The notes below the pieces were generated by a model. That model was not told the origin of the DNA. It did no database searches and saw only the letters and a program-made list of their open reading frames with translations. This document shows, piece by piece, positions 35,168 to 47,030 of a stretch of DNA of 64,000 bases. The position numbers and the translations under genes were made by a program. Where the stretch lies: NCBI GenBank assembly GCA_022609375.1, contig JAGKQE010000036.1, forward strand, positions 224,266-288,265. Reading direction: 5' to 3'. Every line of letters starts with the position of its first letter. The stretch's first letter is position 1. Source of the DNA: Xenosphaeropsis pyriputrescens. Its lineage: Eukaryota; Ascomycota; Leotiomycetes; Phacidiales; Phacidiaceae.

Positions 35168-36389
35168 TCAAGACTTCAAGAACGCCAACAGAATCTCTAA
35201 CGTCTTCTCAGGCTGTTCCTGCTGCACCCAATGACCCGCCCCATCAACCAGATGTACGCCCTTGAAGTCCTCGCAAACCTCACTCATCTTTTCAATAGCA
35301 CCCGGCTCTTGATATGTGCCCCAATCACTCTTCCCAGCGACAAAAACACATGGTACCTCGATTTTTCTTCCAGCAAAGACCTCCAAATCCTTCTGATGCG
35401 CAGGACTCGTACCAATCCGATACCAATTCAGGCCGCCCTGGAAGCTGTTCCGCGACCACTCCTCCGTGTAGACGGCGAGCTCATAGTCCGGCAGCCAGCG
35501 CAAACCGCACTCGTGAACCAGTGAATGATTCACTCTTGACATCTCCGCAGATACAGCTTCGCGCATCGTCGAGTGCAGCGGCATCACGTAGTAGACTGGC
35601 ATTTTGGCCAATTCCGTAGCCGTCCAGCCCTTCAAGGCATGCGGTGCGTTACCGTCCCACTCAGCTGACTTGAGGTGGAAATAGCCGCGTAAGAAAGAGT
35701 GCATCTCGGACTTGGGATTCGTCATCTCATCGTTGGCGGCCGTTGTTGAATAGTACCATTTGTAGTGTTTGCGCGGTTTCGGGAGGGAGGCAAGGTCTGC
35801 ATGGACATTCTCTTTTGCTGGAGAGGGGAAGTCTGCGGAAATGGTGTTGAAAGGAAGACTGGGAGAGCCCTTAAATGGGTGGGACATTATTACTACACTG
35901 ATACATGATTTAGTAGAAGGCTCATTGAGTAGAGTTTGCATAGATTGGTTACCGCTTGAATATATCAGGACGCATCAGAGCACACATGCTTGCTGCTACG
36001 GCGCCGAAATCATGCCCTATAACACATGCTACATCTTTGTATCCAAGAGCATTGATGAGTACCATAGCATCACGAGTCAACATTGTCATGGAAAATGTTC
36101 GCAGGTCGACTTCTGAGTATGACCGTGTATCCCAACCTGTCGTACGCCCATAGCCGCGTTGGTCGTATGCGACAACATAATATCCTGCTTCTGCCAACCC
36201 AGGCATGATTTTTCGCCACGAGTAGGCAATTTCTGGGAAGCCATGGATCAGAAGAAGAAGTGGTTTCGTATTCACGTTGCTGCTATCGAACCCCGATTCT
36301 AGAACGTGATATGTGAGGTCATGAGTAGAGATGTAGGACTCTCGTATGCCTGGAGGCAGCGGGAGTGGTTTAAATAGTGAGGAGTTCAT
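35168..36389 (-). CDS. Epoxide hydrolase (alpha/beta hydrolase)
   Basis: Two exons, 36389..35953 and 35897..35168, give 388 residues. The intron (GTAACC...ATCAG) splits the codon in DIFKR/VVIMSHPFKG. The oxyanion motif HGFPE is at 49-53, with the nucleophile Asp127 in GHDFGA, acid Asp337 in GKSDWG and base His368 in DGAGHWVQQEQP. Lid tyrosines are likely in HYKWYYST and GLNWYRIG. Together these give the soluble epoxide hydrolase pattern, which opens epoxides to diols. No signal peptide or peroxisomal tail is seen. It may act in detoxification or lipid-epoxide turnover; the substrate is unknown. An in-frame ATG at 36434 would add 15 hydrophobic residues, but 36389 (MNSSLFKPLPLPPGIRESYI) looks natural. 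Confidence 0.93.
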
Positions 36390-38918
36390 TTGAAAACCTA
36401 GATAAAAGTATATGATTATATGATTGTTGTTCAATGGTAGATGGGTACTTGCGGTATGTCGAATTATATGTCAATTGCTTTCGCGTCCGTTGTGACAATT
36501 ACCGGTGATTCGATAGCATCTTCTGGTAACGACCGGATGAGGTATTTGATGTCATTGCCGCCATAGCATCACATCATAATGACATGATTCCTTCGACTCA
36601 ATTGTTGTCTTGAATGATCCATAATGAGTTCTCAATGTACGAATCTGACATTCTTGGATTGGTTGGTTTTGCATTCAGTCTCTCCTCTCTTGCTCATTTG
36701 CACAGTGAAAGATCCAATCGTCAGGACCCCACCCAATGGTTATGAAGCTTGACTCTCAGATGCCGTGGAGTGAAGAACAGCGGCGTGGAGCCCAGACATG
36801 CTACTCGAGATACCCGAGACCGAGACTCCAGAGATCTACGAAACAGGGGACCAGCAAACGATGTCGCAGTTTGAATAAGCTCAAACCCCTTGGCAGGAAT
36901 TACTCTATTTGATGAGCATAAATTGCGACTGCGGAGGTGCAGAGCCGTATTGATAAAGTACTCGTGCATATCGATATTCTGCTTCTGCCTCAGAGCATGA
37001 TCGCGATTGAGCATTGTTCATGTCGCATTCCACTGCGCAGATACTTACCGTGCAGTGCTGAGCGCATAACGACGTCATTACAGCGCTTCGAAACCCCTTC
37101 GCTGCAGATCGTCATATGGTGGCTTGACTACAAAAATTATCGGCACAATAGGACGAACGGCTTTTGCGGCAAAGAAGGTCATCCGGGCTATCCAGGTACA
37201 TACAGTCAGTACCTTCACCAGCCACTGTAAAAAAGAAATGGCAACGTGAAATGAGGGCTGGGGGCTGGGCTCTTGAGTAGATACCTACCTAGGTAGTTTA
37301 TGTCGTATCATCAACAGACAATTGTGCTGCATAACACTGATGCGACGGCCAGAGCATGCAGTGATGCAGGATTTTGGTCGGATCCTGGAGAACCACGTAT
37401 CCATATATAGGTGTGTGATTGGGTCGCAACACTCTGATGTGGCTTGCTTGCTTTGAGTGAGTTGTTCATACTTCCATAACTTGCGGCGATTCCGGATCTT
37501 TGGGCATGGTGGTCGCATGCGAACAACACGATTCGTGGATGTTCACGGCAGGATTCGAGTATTAGACGTTGAAAGTCTGTTCTGTTGCTTCGTCTATGTC
37601 TCGTCTGTCTACGCAGTAGTCTAGACCGTAACCCATGGAACTTTGCGCGACAACACATTTTTCGTTGGTGTCGAATAGCAACAATACAGTATGTGCTGCC
37701 CAAGGGGCAAGTGTGTCAGAATGAAGTACCAAGTACCATGATCTCAGTCGTCAGAATACACATTACCGCTTCATGCTGCTGGTCCTGACAGGTCAAATCA
37801 TACAGAGCACCAGAGAAAGTATTTGATACAACTTACCTGACTTTGGTAAGTAGATGATACCTCTAGTGCATTTGCGCTGTACGTAGTACTTATTATGATG
37901 TGGTACTGTTAAGCTACCAATTCATACTCCATGACCACTCGCTACCAGAGGCAAAGCATCAAGCCAGGAATGCTGCATGCTAGATGGGATTGCGGTATGG
38001 TAGCTATCGTGAATTGTTAGTGTCCAGGTTTAGTCGACGTTAAGATCAGGTCAGGCAAGGTACCGTACATACAATTCGATCTAGAGTAGAAATGTAGAGC
38101 AGTCCATTGAAATCCACATAAGAAGGAGCCTTCGTCCTCGGCGCCTGTCCTAAATCCTAAAGGTAAAAAGTGTGAAATCGTAAAGCAACGTCCAAGATCG
38201 CTCGCTGTTGTGGCAGTTATTTGTCGTTGTCGTCGCTGCTACATATCGTCGTCGCCGATATCCTGACATTGGCATCGACATCGCCATCGCCATCTCGAAA
38301 CATCTCCAACTGTCTGTTGTCTCTGATCCCGCATTGCCGATTGCTCTTCTCTGATCCATCCAACCCCACCGACGTCTTTTCTTGTATCGATCTCCACTGA
38401 TCCATATTTCCACTCTCAATCGTCAACTGCGGCGCGCACTACCGCATACCGCGTAGGTCCCTGCGCTCCCCATCCGCTTTGGGAAGAGTGAGAATCGAAG
38501 TTGCAACGAGGTATCATTACATACGCGGCAGTAGTACCGAGTACGTGGAGTCAGAGACTACGTAGTAGTAGTAGTAGAGTACAAGATCATCACCAAGACT
38601 GTCCCCCGGAAGGCCTCGATCTCGTCTCAAGCTGGCTCTCGACTCAGCTCGAACCCTTGCATTCATCACGGGACATACGCATGTCCATGTCCGTCTTTCG
38701 CTAAGGAACGTGCACTCCACCATTACTACAAGCCAATCGTCATCCTGCTGCTATTGGAACTTCGATTGTTTGGCCCTCTCCCGTATTCTGTTATTCTGTT
38801 CCCAAAAACATCAACCAAAAACACATCCAAACCACTCTTCTTTGCGAATGCGATAGTATCTCTCATTAGCCCTCAGTTGGCAGAGGATATCTAGGCCTTG
38901 CGCCTACAGAGCGAAGAG
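36390..38918. other. Long spacer and promoter of the large disordered protein
   Basis: 2.5 kb without a convincing gene. A TACCTAGGTA palindrome lies at 37286-37295. GTACGTAGTAC occurs near 37876, and a TACGTAGTAGTAGTAGTAG run at 38558-38577. The last 600 bases become CT/CA-rich with many short repeats, as expected for a long 5' leader. Open frames here are short and low-complexity. Confidence 0.45.
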
Positions 38919-41900
38919 ATGTTTGGAAATCGAAGGAGAAGAGCCACGTCCAATCCGGTATGTTGATACACGCGGGTTGTCGCAAACCTGCAACATATGC
39001 TATCATTTATCCAAAACTGTCCAAGGCTTTCTAACATCATCTCTCTACAGCCTCTAAATGCAGCAAATGTCAACCCCTCGGCGGCCACTGCAGCAGCTCA
39101 GGCTTTCCTGGGACACCGGCCTTCCACTGCGTCCTTATCTTCCGCAGCTGCGGCCACTGCATTGAGGTCCCGGCCAACGACTCCGATCGATGTTTCGGCG
39201 GTACAAACCAAGAGGACTATGCGGCGCAGCGAATCTACCTCTTCCGTGGGTAGCGGGATCTCTGGACGCCGTGGGAGTACACCTAACCTGGAGCGAAGAC
39301 CGAGCACTGGATCGATGAGTGAGCGAACGTTCCGAGATGCTTCGCCGAATAGAGCTTCACCAGTCATTCCAGATGACGCGCCACCGGTCCCTGCGATTCC
39401 CCAAAACATCAAGCCAAATGTACCAACGAAATCTCACAGGCGTGCTGCGAGTCTGGACGCCCCTGCGATGAGAGTCGCATCGCCCCCACCGAATCCGGCA
39501 AATGGACGTGGTTCAAGCTTACAGCCAGCAGCGGGATTTCACCCTCCAGCGAAGAAGAACAGAAAGTCGAGTCTTTCGAGTGTACAAGAGCTAACAGGAG
39601 TAGAACGACCAGAGAGTCGAGGGTCCGTCAATTTCTCTTACCCTACAAGTTGCGAGAGAGCCATGTCACCACTTAGAACCAGGCGGCTAACATCACCCTC
39701 TCCTTCAAGGCGACGGGAACCCGTGAAGATTCAGAACAGTGCTGGTCTCATATATGACCCCAATACGAGAAGCTTCCTTCCTGCCGCAGAAATTTACGCT
39801 ATCGAGGAAAGTTTGCGACAAGCTGCCGAAGGACCGACAAGACGCAAAAAGAATGCTGCCCCAAAAGGAGTGAGGCCAGGAAGTCACTTGGCAGATGGCA
39901 CAGCGAATGGGAGACCTAAAGGAACGGCCGTTGAAGCTATGGATGCCGCCAATCTACAACCTACACAACCAACATTGCCAAATGTGCCGGAACCTATAGT
40001 TACGCCACAGGTACAACAATCCGCCGTTTTTGTTCCCAAACAGAGGGAAAAGGTCCGGGCTGTACCATCTTACGAAGATCCGGATTCCTCCATGTCCAAT
40101 ACTTCCGATTATGACACCGATACATCCGAAAAGAAATTTAATACCCGGGCAGCCGCATTGCTTGTCAAGAAGCCATCGATTGTACGAGAGGAGCGTGAAT
40201 TGGAAGAGAAAGAAGCCATCAAGCCGGGTGCAGATCAAAGCCATCAAATGGCTTTAAGTAAGCTAGAGACTGGTAGTAACACGAGTCTGAGCACTGGATC
40301 AGCGTCCCCAACACCACAATCCCGCTCAACACCTATACAGAAGACCAATGGTCGTGGTAAGGCCCTTGCATCCGCTGGTTTTGCTCAAGAGAGACAGGGT
40401 ATGCGTGCAGCAAGCCAGCCTCCGCCAATGACTCTAGACAATGCCCCCGTATCATCTGGAGGACCTCTTGTTGGGCTTGGTAAAGGAGCCATTCGTGAAG
40501 GAAGAGGTCAATCGGTCAGTCCCGTACGGACTACTCGGTTTTCTGCAGCACCAGAAACCCCATCGACCTTGACTGTCCTGCATCAGCCACCAGCACGTTC
40601 CATTTCGCCACGAAAGTCCGCCATGAAGCACTCCCCTTCACCAAGAGGGCCCTCTCCTGTTGGGCAAGTGCCTGGAGAATGGAATAGTCACTATGCAACG
40701 AGTGAAGCATCGGATTCCTCGGCAATGCCAGACGACATCATTGGTGTAAAGAAGAGGAAAAAGAACGCACGGGTCAGCTTCGATGACAGCAACAACGTTA
40801 TTCTTGGATCGGCTGCAGAAAACACATCCACAGATTCACCGATTGTCCCAAGTCCACAAGCAACACAGAAGCGTGGCTGGTTCAGTCATGTGGGCCTAGG
40901 AAAGAAAAGGGACACATCGGTCATAGAAGATGACGAAGTGATGAAACCACGGCCGGCGCTGCCATCGTTTGGTAGTATACGAGAGAAAAAGGTTCGTGAT
41001 AGTGAGGATCGGCCTTTGGTCACCCCCTCCGAACCCGCAAAACAATCTGTGCCCTTGCCACCGCCATCCAAATCCTATGCTAGTGATGCTGTCGAGGATC
41101 CTCTTGGAACATCTAAGGACCACGCCCTCGGAGCCATAATTTCCCATGATCATACCGCGAAGAATGCTGCTAATATCTCCAAGTCACGCGAACCAATACC
41201 TCCGGAAGTTACAAGCGTTGAAGGCAGTGGTTATAATTCAGATAGCGGAAGCAGCGACTACGACGATACCCATAGAGAATCTGGAATTGGAAGGAAAGCA
41301 AGTGTGAAACGAGGACCACCTGGAGTCGATGCAGATGAGTACCGTGCTTTGGCTAGCCCCTCACCAGATCATGACGCACTAGAAGATGCGAATGATAATG
41401 TGCCACAAATCAATCTGCAGCAGCCAACGCCAACCTTGGATACTGCCGATGAGCAACGCCAATGGCCTCGGGTCCCAGGTGGTTTCCCAGGGAGCTCAGA
41501 ATCTGCTGATGCTGGAACAAAGGAAATTCCTCACGTTATTAATCACGAAACAGCAGACATTACACCCTCAGGATTGGGGCTTGCCGAGCCCCTTCCGGAG
41601 GGGATTCAGCCAGGTGCGCCTACACCTGGCGAGGTCTTGGCACACAACTTACATCATCCATCGGTCTTGGAGGAGATCGAGGAGGATTCTGACCATGCGA
41701 GTATCTATGACGATGCCCCGGAAGAGCTTACTGACACAGAGGGCGATGGGTTCTTATCGTTGAACGCCGTGGCCGACAGCCCAATGTCTGATAATACTCC
41801 AGGATTAGCTCTGTCTACGCCACCAGAAAGTCCTACTATTGTTATGGCAAAGGACCGTGCTTATCGAAGAAGTCTAGTACGTCAGAATAGCGAGCCGGAT

Positions 41901-43727
41901 CCTAATGAGGGTTGGGAGAAGGCACAGCAATATTGGAAGAGCTTGACTGAAGACAAGAAACGAGCGTTGGAAGCTGAGGCTCGTGGGGGGCCAGATGTGG
42001 AATCATCAGAGGATGAAGTGGCAGCATCAATACCCAAACCTAAGGCAAAACCCAAGAAGAAGACGGTTGTATTGCAAGAACCGCTAACCGATCGACGTCG
42101 TGACACCGCCGTAAACACTGCTAGGAACACTGCGGCAAACACTGGTGTGGCTTTGCAGCGAACTTATGACATACAGCCTGGGACTAAGGCTGCTCCAAAT
42201 GGCACGACCCCTCCAATGCGCTCATCGATGCGGTCTCCGCCACCAAGTACTGCCAGTGAGCCTCATATGAAGAAGTCGATGCGAAGTGGGGGAACCCCTA
42301 ACGGTGGCTCAATGCGCGGTTCAATGCGTGGTTCGATGCGCGAAGCGCCGCGTGAGGCATCAGAAACCGTTGCTCCTCCGCCCAAGCCTCGGGGCTCATT
42401 GCAAAAGAAGTATCGACCAATGTCGTACCAGGAAGTTCCACAGGTGCAGACACTTCCAGCTGAAGTTCACAAGCGGAACATATACGCCGATAACTCTGCT
42501 CCATCGTTGGCCGCAATTAAACAAGCTCAAGCTATGATGGCGCCCAAGTTGACTCGACAGAACTCAGCTGGTAGCGACAGCAGCTTCACACGCGCCAAAG
42601 CTGTCAAGAACGGCTCTATGCGACAATCAATGCGTGGCTCTAGTGCGCAACCACCAACGAACCGCCCATCCACAGGAGATGAGCAGCTGAGGTCTAGTCG
42701 ATTCAGTATGCGATCGCTGTCACCATCCGGTTCGACATACAGAAAACCATTCAACGCGGGAGGTGCTCCACCTGTCAGCATAATGCAAAATAGCATGCGT
42801 AACCGTCCGGACTCGTCATCTTCTTCCCTCCGCGAAGGTAGACGTAGCCAGTCCTCAAACGGTGGCTTTCTTGGTTTCAACAAGGCTCCGAAGGCCCAAT
42901 CTAAAGCATCGAGGCCAACAAGATCAAGTAGGTTTGCTGATTCGAGTGATGAGGATGATGACCGCCCAACATTGTTCCGAAGCCGCTTTGTCGACTCAAG
43001 TGATGAAGATGAACCTGCGCCTGTACAGAATCGAGGAAAGCGTATGTCAACGCTGAGACCCATCCCGCGGGCATCTGGGGTCGCCGATGGCGACTCATCT
43101 GATCTTCCTGATAGCGATGACGAGAAGAAGTCTGCTGCAAGTCCCATAGGGAAGTCAGCACCGCCTATATCACTTGGGAATAATGAGGGGGCCGTGTTGA
43201 GCGGTGGTACCCTCCGTTCTACTGGCTCTGGTAGAGACCTCTCCAGCTCGGTAGCTCCTGAGCATCCAACTGAAAAGCGCAGAGGGTCTATTATGTCAAT
43301 TCTCAGGAGGAAAAAAGAACCCGAACTGCGGGTACGAAAGAGTGATGCCGAGAGTCCAGCGCGCAGAGACACCCGCCTTGAGAGGAACCCCTCAGAATTA
43401 GCACATGTGCGACGTAATTCCGGGAGCAGACCAACGACCCCACGGCTACAGAAGCGAAATGGGCCCAACAGGGGTAACAGTGATACATGGCCGTTCAGGG
43501 TCCCGCCCAAATTTTTGGACGACGGTGATGAGAAAAGGCCTGCTACTGCCGACGATGCGGCCGCTTTGAACGGTAACGGCACGAACGGAGCTTCTGCAAG
43601 ACCAGAGATTGGAGACAGGAGGATCACGGCCACGGACGTCAATAATGTGGATATTGTAGGAGGCGAGGAGACCAAGAAGAAGAAGCGGTTCCCCAAGTTG
43701 AGGAAAGCGTTGGGATTGCATGATTAG
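38919..43727 (+). CDS. Large, mostly disordered Ser/Pro/Arg-rich protein
   Basis: Two exons, 38919..38957 and 39051..43727, encode 1571 residues. The tiny first exon (MFGNRRRRATSNP) is supported by a GTATGT donor and CTACAG acceptor. No enzymatic domain is recognised. Conserved-looking islands are SAGLIYDPNTRSFLPAAEIY (about 245), PDDIIGVKKRKKNARVSFDD (about 575), NEGWEKAQQYWKSLTEDKK (about 960) and the basic C-terminus KKKKRFPKLRKALGLHD. A cluster of Ser-Met-Arg repeats lies at about 1075-1120 (SMRSGGTPNGGSMRGSMRGS), with further copies to about 1260. Two copies of the phospho-site-like RF(A/V)DSSDEDD/E motif follow at about 1310 and 1330. This architecture suggests a phosphoregulated scaffold or cortical/septal protein. 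That is inference only; I do not recognise the family with certainty. Confidence 0.85.
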
Positions 43728-44314
43728 GAGGTAATAGGTGGTGGCTGGGTAATTTATAATTTCAAGAGTTAACGACTACCTTTTTTCTTTCATTCCGAAG
43801 CTTGTATTATCCTTTTCTCTTTCATTTGCCTTTTTCGACGTTTTAATTGTGTTAAAGGGATCGGTCGATGCTGAATGTGCGGGCAATGCCGTTTTATGAA
43901 GAGGGTGCAATGGTAGAACGGAACAGCACCGTGCGAATTGGGTGGGATTGATACTCTGGTGTATATAGAATTGCGATATCTAATTCTTTATATGAATTGT
44001 TTGATGTTTACGCCTATCTCAGGATGATGTAACTGGGTGATGTTTATCTATGTTGACTTGTGGCTTTTATATTTATAAAAGTGTATAACTTATACCGTTT
44101 ATCCCTCTATTACTTTGTTTGTCTGCGTCGTTTGTCTGCTTCGTTTGTTCTGTCGCTCTCTTCTCTCCTCTTTTCTGTTCTACTCTCTCCTCTCGTTCTT
44201 TAAAAAGAGAGGGCAAAATAAGAAAGAGGGAAAAGATGAGAGTGGAGCAGTGTTGATCTTAGGAATCGATCTACAACACCACCACCTATTCCAACTTCCC
44301 ACTAATCAATCATC
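43728..44314. promoter_or_regulatory. Spacer with pyrimidine-rich leader
   Basis: AT-rich DNA followed at 44103-44240 by a CTTCGTTTGTCTG-repeated, CT-rich leader just upstream of the orphan membrane-protein gene. A diverged copy of this leader occurs at 45758-45870. Confidence 0.5.
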
Positions 44315-45193
44315 ATGGATCTTCAATTATTCGTTCTTCTCTTCCTCGTCCTGCTTGATACTGGCTTCGCCAGAACTTCTCTGTATCATGCTCAAGCCGT
44401 CAATATTCCATTTGCTTTGGATCCAGAAATTCGCTCCCCCTTACCACCATACTCTACGGCCTCTGCCGATCTGAATTTTCAAGAAGCTCTCGGGTCCTCC
44501 GAGTCTACACCAGGGATCCGCTACAATGCACGAAACACTCCCGAGGATGAAAGTGATCGGCCTGAGACGCACGCGCCGGGCTTGGTCTATCATGTTTGTC
44601 ACTGTCCGCCCATCAACGTTTCGGTTCTTGCTATCTCTATTGCGGAGCTCTTAGACGAAAGGGATGCTGCTAGGGTGAAAAGCATGGTGCCCAGTGAGCC
44701 TGAGCTTCTTCATCGTGATGAGAGCGCAGAGACTCAAGAGGCATCACATACGGCTGGACTTGTGGAACCGGTTGTCAGCGAGCCCAGGTCATCTCCCGAC
44801 GATGAGAGCACAGAACTTCTTGATGCATCAGAGACTGGTACATCTAAGAATCCAGTATCCGCTAAATCTCATTCTCATCTTGAAGAGAACTCAGAACTCC
44901 TCAAGAACGCAGATTCTCCTGGATCGGAATGTTCTATGGCCAATAATTTCGGTGCATCTTACTCGAATGAGGACTTTATACCGACAACCGGCTATACTTC
45001 GATTGCATTTCATCAAATTTTCAAGATCGTATGGTACATTTTGAAGAATATATCTCTCTTCACTTTCAAAACGCTAGCAATCTTGGACAGGGCTCTAAGT
45101 TTTTGCTTCAAGCTGGTTTGCACATTGTTACTTGTAATGCTTTTGTTGTTGATAATAAACATGTGGACAATGGTCACGACCTGTCTTACATAA
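44315..45193 (+). CDS. Orphan protein with signal peptide and C-terminal membrane segment
   Basis: Intronless 292-residue frame. Residues 1-19 form a signal peptide (MDLQLFVLLFLVLLDTGFA). The middle (about 60-215) is acidic and Ser/Glu-rich, with repeated TELLDASE / SELLKNAD / PELLHRDE units (x-E-L-L-x-x-(A/D)). The C-terminal 60 residues are hydrophobic and basic, with at least one clear TM (LVCTLLLVMLLLLIINMW). No known family is recognised. The context is an AT-rich accessory-looking region with a duplicated leader. It could be a lineage-specific surface or endomembrane protein. The length and organised signal/TM ends argue for a real gene. Confidence 0.65.
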   Translation: MDLQLFVLLFLVLLDTGFARTSLYHAQAVNIPFALDPEIRSPLPPYSTASADLNFQEALGSSESTPGIRYNARNTPEDESDRPETHAPGLVYHVCHCPPINVSVLAISIAELLDERDAARVKSMVPSEPELLHRDESAETQEASHTAGLVEPVVSEPRSSPDDESTELLDASETGTSKNPVSAKSHSHLEENSELLKNADSPGSECSMANNFGASYSNEDFIPTTGYTSIAFHQIFKIVWYILKNISLFTFKTLAILDRALSFCFKLVCTLLLVMLLLLIINMWTMVTTCLT

Positions 45194-47030
45194 GGAATAT
45201 AGTTTCCCACCTCTTCGCGTTTGCGCTTCCAGGTTGGTGGATACTCAAAGCTTACATTCTTCTTTCATCTCATATGTGGCTATCTAATCTTAAGGTCCTC
45301 TCAGCTTGAAATTGTGATTGTACATGTTTTGAAATACAGCAAAAGATGGTTTTGTTGCGAGGGAACTCCCTTTTGCTATGTTATAATTTGGTTTGTAGAT
45401 CGATTTGCCTAAACGATATAGATAAACAATGACTAGCTTTTGGTGGCGGCTAATGCAGTCGCTCTTCCAAACCGGGTAGAATTACTGCATCTAGAAGGTG
45501 TATGCAAGCAAAAATTGAAATATAATCTTTACATGTTTGACCTTTACTCTAATATAAGATTATCGTAAGATTAGAACTTAAACTTAATAGTTAACCCTTC
45601 AAATTTCTATATAAGTCTATCGGTATACTATAGTTCCTAACCTAATTAGAGGGCGTTTCAATGTTTATTGCTTCTTACTATATGGTTCATTTAGACTAGA
45701 TAAAACATTACGATAGTTAGTATAATTAATATGTATATAGAATAACTTGTGCTATTTGTTCCTCTATTACTTCATTCGTTGCTTCGTTTGTCACTTCGTT
45801 TGTTACTTCGTTTGTCTCTCTTGCTCTTTTCCATTCTCTTCTCTCTCCCTTGAAGGAGAGGAATAAACACAATAAGTAAATTAGATGTTCATCGTTCCCC
45901 TACTTCTACTTTCTACCTAATTATTGGCCTTAATTTCCACATGTGCTTTACCATGTCTTCTTGCCGCAATGCCTCAATTATAAAGCCCAGCCAGTCATAG
46001 ACGGTACTAATAATCATAACTTTGGTGACCCAGGCATTGACCAAAGCTGCTCACCACTCTCATCATCTTCTATTCACAAGTTTCTTACGTATATGTGTTC
46101 TTCAAATCAAATAACTTTACCCATTTTCCTCCCTGTGATAGGCGTTGAACTGTAACAAGGGCTTCGGCTCTTGAAGATAGTTAAGATTCTCAATTCCATT
46201 AGCATCTATCCCGAAATCCTCGACTCGTTGTAGTTGCAGATCATTCTTCCCCTGTCATCTTGTAAAGTTAGCTACGTTCAGATAATTGGTTTGCTGTACT
46301 ACACCCAAGTTGGAGCTTGTAAGTCAGCAACGATAACCGCATAACGTCAAGCATTTTGCAAGCTATTATACTTTTCTGTGCGAATGAGCGGACTTTTATG
46401 CGATCTTTCTTGCTTCGCAGACTCTAAATAGAATCCAGGCCTCATTACAGCTACTTTCTGCAGAAGTGACCATAATAGAGAGCTCAACCTCACTTTGGTA
46501 TCTGTGCCACAGCTCTTGATCTGTTTCGGATCGGCCATGTGCTTTGAGAGTTCTATCATCATCAGCGTATACATCATTCATGATATAGTCTTTATCGCTA
46601 CATGGCACTTTCGCCCCTTATGCGAGGTTCTTGGCTGCTGTATATCAGACGAAATGCATCAGATTATCGAGGGTTCCTCAAATGGCTACACTGAATGGTT
46701 TCTGCATAACTGCTCATCATTTATTTGCAGCTGATAAATGCTTTTCCTCAAACTCAAGCTGAAATTGCCCACTGGGTAGACGTCTCAGATAAAAATTACA
46801 ATCACTTTCACATTGCACAAATACAGCTCTGGAAATACGAATATAAAATTTCGAATTTGACAAACGAAATCTAACTACCACGAAGCACTAAATTGCACAT
46901 CTTCATACATAGACTCTGAATCCAAAGATCGATGTGAAAGGGGGAGAACAAAAAGAGTTCAAGAAGAGAAGAAGTTACTAATCATTCATCAACTGGCTAG
47001 ACGCTGATCAAAAGCCTTGGTTCAGGTAGC
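45194..47030. other. AT-rich spacer with a diverged copy of the upstream leader
   Basis: 1.8 kb, strongly AT-rich in 45400-45750. It holds a diverged copy (45758-45870) of the leader at 44103-44240, suggesting a duplicated and decayed locus. A 70-codon minus-strand frame at 46396-46608 reads protein-like (TDQELWHRYQSEVELSIMV, then ESSCNEAWILFRVCEARKIA) but has no partner exons that I could place. Confidence 0.45.
45758..45870. repeat. Diverged direct copy of the 44.1-kb leader
   Basis: Both sites start CCTCTATTACTT and continue with several CTTCGTTTGT units, then CTCTC...TTCT-rich sequence and an A-rich tail after GAGAGG. The match is visible by eye over more than 100 bases but clearly diverged. 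Confidence 0.6.

Noticed and set aside
36721..37014. 97-codon minus-strand frame with HEYFINTALHL, faintly like a hydrolase tail
   Set aside because: The similarity is limited to a few residues, and the rest is Arg/Ser/Leu-rich without motif.
42527..43696. 389-codon minus-strand frame opposite the large disordered protein
   Set aside because: Low-complexity Ser/Leu/Arg composition that mirrors the Ser/Arg-rich plus-strand protein. No start context, introns or motif.
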